Below are positions 60,348 to 64,000 of a stretch of 64,000 nucleotides of DNA, piece by piece (the stretch's first letter is position 1; each line of letters opens with the position of its first letter). The position numbers were made by a program, and so were the translations under genes. Source of the stretch: Vogesella alkaliphila (GTDB lineage Bacteria > Pseudomonadota > Gammaproteobacteria > Burkholderiales > Chromobacteriaceae); contig NZ_BMYW01000004.1 in NCBI RefSeq assembly GCF_014652475.1, positions 1-64,000 of the forward strand, given 5' to 3'. Under the pieces are notes generated by a model. It had not been told where the DNA came from. It saw only the letters and a program-made list of their open reading frames with translations, and ran no database searches.

Positions 60348-61727
60348 ATGTCTCATGTACTGACCCGCTGGGAGCCGGAAAGCCCCAGCTTCTGGCAGCA
60401 GGACGGCAAAGCCGTCGCCCGCCGCAACCTGTGGCTGTCGATTCCGGCGCTGACGCTGGCCTTCATCATCTGGCAGGTGTGGAGCGTGGCGGTGCTGAAC
60501 ATGCCGAACATCGGCTTCAGCTACTCGCAGAACCAGCTGTTCTGGCTGGCGGCCCTGCCGGCGCTGTCCGGCGCCACGCTGCGCATCTTCTACTCCTTCA
60601 TGGTGCCGATCTTCGGCGGCCGCCGCTGGACGGCGATCTCCACCGCCAGCCTGCTGATCCCGGCGATCGGCATCGGCTTCGCGGTGCAGGACCCGAGCAC
60701 CAGCTACGTCACCATGCTGATCCTGGCGCTGCTGTGCGGTTTCGGTGGCGGTAACTTCAGCTCCTCGATGTCCAACATCAGCTTCTTCTTCCCGAAAGCC
60801 GAAAAGGGCACCGCGCTGGGCCTGAACGCCGGCCTGGGCAACCTCGGCGTGTCGGTGGTGCAGTTCGTGGTGCCGATCGTGATCACCATGAGCCTGTTCG
60901 GCGCCGTCGGCGGCGAGCCGCAGACCTGGGTGAAGGGCGAGGCCACCAAGCAGATGTGGCTGCAGAATGCCGGCTTCGTGTGGGTGCCGTTCATCATCCT
61001 GTCCACGTTGGCCGCATGGTTCGGCATGAACGACATCGCCTCGGCCAAGGCCTCGTTTGCCGACCAGGCGGTGATCTTCAAGCGCAAGCACAACTGGCTG
61101 ATGTGCTGGCTGTACATCGGCACCTTCGGCTCCTTCATCGGTTTTGCCGCCGGTTTCCCGCTGCTGATGAAAGGCCAGTTCCCGGACGTTGACCCGAGCA
61201 AGTACGTGTTCTTCGGCCCGCTGGTCGGCGCGCTGGCGCGTCCGGTTGGCGGCTGGCTGTCGGACAAGGTGGGCGGCGCCAAGGTGACCCAGGTGGTGTT
61301 CGCGCTGATGATCGCCGCGGTGTTCGGCGTGCTCAACTTCCTGCCGCACGGCGGCCAGGGCGGCAACTTCCAGGGCTTCTTCGCCATGTTCCTGTGCCTG
61401 TTCGCGCTGACCGGCATCGGTAACGGCTCCACCTTCATGCAGGTGCCGGCCATCTTCCTGACCCTGCACCAGCGCATGGCCGGCAAGGGCGAAGCGGCGC
61501 AGAAAAAAGCGGTCGCCGACGCCACCAAGGAAGCCGCGGCGGTACTGGGCTTCTCCGGTGCCATCGGTGCCTACGGCGGTTTCTTCATCCCGAAAAGCTA
61601 CGGCACCTCGATCGCCATGACCGGCGGCGTGGAAGCCGCGCTGTACGCCTTCATCGCCTTCTATGTCAGCTGCCTGCTGATCAACGGCTGGTACTACGCC
61701 CGCAAGAACGCGGAAGTGCCTTGCTGA
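60348..61727 (+). CDS. narK2: NarK2-type nitrate/nitrite antiporter, second of the pair
   Basis: The product has 459 residues from ATG 60348, with GAGAGGA upstream. It is a 12-helix MFS protein with GLGNLGVSVVQFVVP and GFSGAIGAYGGFFIPKSYG as the nitrate signature motifs. The extra hydrophilic loops (PQTWVKGEATKQM) are typical of the longer type 2 form, which exchanges nitrate for nitrite in nitrate-respiring bacteria. Together with the first gene it matches the narK1-narK2 pairs normally found before narGHJI, but here a chemoreceptor gene follows. Confidence 0.9.
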   Translation: MSHVLTRWEPESPSFWQQDGKAVARRNLWLSIPALTLAFIIWQVWSVAVLNMPNIGFSYSQNQLFWLAALPALSGATLRIFYSFMVPIFGGRRWTAISTASLLIPAIGIGFAVQDPSTSYVTMLILALLCGFGGGNFSSSMSNISFFFPKAEKGTALGLNAGLGNLGVSVVQFVVPIVITMSLFGAVGGEPQTWVKGEATKQMWLQNAGFVWVPFIILSTLAAWFGMNDIASAKASFADQAVIFKRKHNWLMCWLYIGTFGSFIGFAAGFPLLMKGQFPDVDPSKYVFFGPLVGALARPVGGWLSDKVGGAKVTQVVFALMIAAVFGVLNFLPHGGQGGNFQGFFAMFLCLFALTGIGNGSTFMQVPAIFLTLHQRMAGKGEAAQKKAVADATKEAAAVLGFSGAIGAYGGFFIPKSYGTSIAMTGGVEAALYAFIAFYVSCLLINGWYYARKNAEVPC

Positions 61728-61770
61728 CGACTTCTCCAAGTTTGCGGACTTTTTCTGCAATCTTCTTCGG

Positions 61771-61793
61771 CGCCCTTCGGGGCGTTTTTTTTT
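61771..61793 (+). terminator. Terminator of the narK pair
   Basis: CGCCC and GGGGCG with loop TTC are followed by nine T. Confidence 0.88.
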
Positions 61794-61968
61794 GCGCCTC
61801 GGTTCGCGACAGAGCGCAGGGCGTGATGAATTACTAGATATGGATCAAGGCTGCCGGCGAGCGACGCCGGCTATACGTCATGGCCTGCCGACGGCACGCA
61901 TGACGGACCATCCGGCTGCGTGATGTCCGCGACCTTAAACGGCTGGATCTCTCTTCCGGAGTGTGACG

Positions 61969-63585
61969 ATGACCATCAAACTGAAGTTGCTGTGTTTTAC
62001 CGTTTTGGCCCTGCTGGCGGCGCTGGTGCCCAGCATGGTGGGCCTGAACGCCTTGCGGGCGGCCGATGCCAAGCTGGACGTGGTCAACGAGACCATCATC
62101 CCGCGGCTGGGGCTGGTGGCGAATATCCGCAGCACGTTCAAGGATCTGCGTATCGACGACATCCTGCAGGTGTACGAGCAGGACAGCCGCTTTCAGCTGC
62201 AGGCACGGCTGCGCACCCGCGAAACCTCGGACAAGCTGCGCCAGCTGCTGCGGCAGCTGAAATCGCAACTGCGCGATCCGGCGGCGCTGGCCAACCTGCA
62301 ACGCTTCGACTCGCTGTTCCAGCAGTACCTGCTGCTGCTGGACCGGGTGCACGCGGTGCGGGTGACGCCGGGCATGACGGCGCCGCAGCTGTCGGCGGCG
62401 ATGGAGCCGTGGCGCCAGGTGGGCACCGAGCTGGGCGGCTCGGTGACGGCCATCGTCAACGACGTGCTGGCGGAGGGGCGCCACAACCGGGCGCAGGCCG
62501 AGGCGGAGATGGCCGCGGCCAAGCTCGCGTTCGCGGTGTCGCTGCTGCTGTCCATGGTGCTGCTGTTCGGCTGTGGCTGGCTGATCCTGCGCAGCATCAA
62601 CCGTCCGGTGCAGTCGGCGGTGCTGGCGGTGCGCGGCATTTCCGACCGCCAGGACCTGTCGCAGCGCGTGGCGGTGCACAAGGATGACGAGATCGGCGGC
62701 CTGCTGAAGGCGTTTAACCACCTGCTGGGCAAGATGCGCGACTCCATCCACCAGATCGGCGACCACTCGCACGCGGTGACGGTGGCGGCGGAAGATCTCA
62801 GCGTGGCGTCTGACCAGGTGAAGAGCGGCGCCCACCACGCCAGCGTGTCGGCGACGGAAATGGCGGCGGCGGTGGAGGCGGTCACCGTCAGCATCGGCCA
62901 CATTGCCGAGCGCACCCGCGATGCGGACCGGCTGGCGACGGCCTCCGGGCAGCAGGTGGTGCAGAGCGAACGCATGATCCGCGATACGGTGAGCGAGATC
63001 GAGAGCATCGCCAGCGCGGTGAACGACACCGCGCGCAACGTGCAGGAGCTGCAGAGCCGCAGCGAGTCGATCGGTTCGGTGGTCAACGTGATCGGCGACA
63101 TTGCCGACCAGATCAACCTGCTGGCGCTGAACGCGGCGATCGAGGCCGCCCGTGCCGGCGAGTTCGGGCGCGGTTTCGCGGTGGTGGCCGACGAGGTGCG
63201 CAAGCTGGCCGAGCGCACCACCGCGTCCACCGCGCAGATCCACGCCACCGTGTCCAGCATCCGCGAAGGCTCGAACGCCACCGTGCACCTGATCGGCGAC
63301 GTGGTTGGCCGCGTGGAGCAGGGCGTGGCGCGGGTGCGCGAGGCCGGCGTCGCCATCGGCGAGCTGCGTACCCTGGCCGGCCAGGTCGGGCAGCAGGTGG
63401 CGGATATCGCCGCCGCCATCCACGAGCAGAGCGAAGCCAGCGGCCGCATCTCGCAGAAGGTGGAAGGCATCGCCCAGATTGCCGAGGAGAGCAGCGCCGC
63501 GGCCCAAAGCACCGCGCTCAATGCGCTGCGCCTGCACGAGCTGGCGCAGAACATGCGCCGCGACGTGGCCTGTTACACCACTTGA
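61969..63585 (+). CDS. Methyl-accepting chemotaxis protein
   Basis: The product has 538 residues from ATG 61969; a GTG two codons earlier is possible. The order is membrane helix at about 6-26, a periplasmic four-helix-bundle sensor (about 27-185), a second membrane helix ([20 protein letters not shown]), HAMP domain, and cytoplasmic signalling domain. The hairpin tip reads [20 protein letters not shown] and [15 protein letters not shown]. There is no C-terminal CheR-docking pentapeptide. It carries a signal to CheA-CheW. The ligand is unknown; its place after two nitrate carriers suggests nitrate or energy taxis, which is inference. Confidence 0.92.
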   Translation: MTIKLKLLCFTVLALLAALVPSMVGLNALRAADAKLDVVNETIIPRLGLVANIRSTFKDLRIDDILQVYEQDSRFQLQARLRTRETSDKLRQLLRQLKSQLRDPAALANLQRFDSLFQQYLLLLDRVHAVRVTPGMTAPQLSAAMEPWRQVGTELGGSVTAIVNDVLAEGRHNRAQAEAEMAAAKLAFAVSLLLSMVLLFGCGWLILRSINRPVQSAVLAVRGISDRQDLSQRVAVHKDDEIGGLLKAFNHLLGKMRDSIHQIGDHSHAVTVAAEDLSVASDQVKSGAHHASVSATEMAAAVEAVTVSIGHIAERTRDADRLATASGQQVVQSERMIRDTVSEIESIASAVNDTARNVQELQSRSESIGSVVNVIGDIADQINLLALNAAIEAARAGEFGRGFAVVADEVRKLAERTTASTAQIHATVSSIREGSNATVHLIGDVVGRVEQGVARVREAGVAIGELRTLAGQVGQQVADIAAAIHEQSEASGRISQKVEGIAQIAEESSAAAQSTALNALRLHELAQNMRRDVACYTT

Positions 63586-63593
63586 GCTAGGGT

Positions 63594-63617
63594 CGCTGCC
63601 GGCGGAGGCCGGCAGCG
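63594..63617. terminator. Hairpin downstream of the chemoreceptor gene
   Basis: CGCTGCCGGC and GCCGGCAGCG pair over 10 bp with loop GGAG. No T run follows. Confidence 0.5.
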
Positions 63618-63669
63618 GGCAGGGTGGTAATTTTCTTACATGAAGCTTACATTTAATTGACAGTGCGAA

Positions 63670-63706
63670 CCGTCTCTGCCGCTGTGGTAGCAGAGACGGA
63701 TTTTTT
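63670..63706 (+). terminator. Rho-independent terminator before the sugar permease gene
   Basis: CCGTCTCTGC (63670-63679) and GCAGAGACGG (63690-63699) pair perfectly, followed by ATTTTTT. Confidence 0.88.
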
Positions 63707-63854
63707 CAAGGCAATGAAAATCAAAGGAAAAAATCTCTGTCGGTGAGCGGATTGCCGATTAATTACTGTAAGAATAGTGAAAGTAATCGAGTACAAGCCG
63801 CATAGTCATTAGACTACCGCTCCCACGCATAACAACACACGGAGCCTTAGTCAC

Positions 63855-64000
63855 ATGCCACAGCATGTCCACACAGCACAATACGGGAAGCCGCTGGCGG
63901 TGCTGACTTCCCTGTTCTTCATGTGGGGTCTGATCACCTCGCTCAACGACATCCTGGTGCCGCACCTCAAGGGCGTGTTCTCCCTGAGCTATGTGCAGGC
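63855..64000 (+). CDS. FucP/GluP-like sugar MFS transporter, 5' part only
   Basis: The frame opens at ATG 63855 and runs off the window end, giving 48 residues. [20 protein letters not shown] is the first membrane helix with the highly conserved N-D pair of the FucP/glucose-galactose permease family, which imports sugars with protons. [12 protein letters not shown] continues as in the family. The exact sugar cannot be told from this part. Confidence 0.85.
   Translation, partial: MPQHVHTAQYGKPLAVLTSLFFMWGLITSLNDILVPHLKGVFSLSYVQ

Noticed and set aside
61834-63537. A 567-codon minus-strand frame opposite the chemoreceptor gene
   Set aside because: Antisense shadow; rich in His, Arg and Ala with no domain pattern.

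Overview
The window joins an accessory island (about 1-31,500) to a core block (about 31,500-64,000) of what is most likely a Gram-negative betaproteobacterium of the Neisseriales, probably Chromobacteriaceae. That assignment is an inference from the gene order tRNA-Leu, tig, clpP, clpX, lon, hupB, ppiD, from the divergent rluD and bamD, and from the protein families. Core genes are GC-rich with regular codon use and rho-independent terminators. The island is lower and more uneven in GC, carries several insertion sequences, and is made almost wholly of defence-type genes. Its left end and any integrase lie outside the window. || Island, left to right. At 1-60 there is a probable IS5/IS903-like end cutting into a minus-strand gene of unknown function. 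A 324-residue unknown and an AlpA-like regulator follow, then an IS4-family element. Next is a five-gene set: a small helix-turn-helix protein, a type I-like DNA methylase with an HsdR-like N-terminal domain, an HsdS specificity subunit, McrB and McrC. It looks like a restriction system in which McrBC stands where the HsdR motor should be. Then comes a mixed stretch: an unknown gene, a truncated copy of a CoiA-like gene, a SLOG nucleotide-binding protein, a full CoiA-like gene, a two-helix membrane protein, an acetyltransferase-like protein and a small gene with an in-frame stop. || The central part, 16,772-21,891, is a CBASS-type operon: a patatin-like phospholipase and a CD-NTase, followed closely by a protein with a degenerate diadenylate-cyclase (DAC)-like domain. 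A second, separate DAC-like gene follows. An IS3 element has inserted into the last codons of that gene; its 3-bp target duplication and terminal repeats are readable. The pair of catalytically altered DAC-like proteins next to a CD-NTase is the best candidate here for a poorly described system. || The right part of the island has a 416-residue gene with HEPN-like features and, on the opposite strand, a coupled two-gene unit. Its first gene encodes a 1,544-residue protein with an alpha/beta-hydrolase, a helical-repeat middle and a PIN-like end, apparently translated from a CTG codon. Its second gene encodes a 640-residue helical protein. || Core, left to right: nrdB, a lipoprotein and nrdA (class Ia ribonucleotide reductase) with a putative NrdR box; pgeF and rluD; bamD; a PII protein; purL; a Bax-inhibitor-1-like membrane protein; tRNA-Leu(UAG); tig-clpP-clpX-lon-hupB-ppiD (protein quality control); sodB; a flavoprotein; dnaB; a 2Fe-2S ferredoxin and an alpha/beta hydrolase; rnk; two narK-type nitrate/nitrite carriers; a chemoreceptor; and the start of a FucP/GluP-like sugar permease running off the right edge. 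Intergenic gaps of the core repeatedly carry a palindromic unit built on GTTGGCCGCA, which I did not see in the island.
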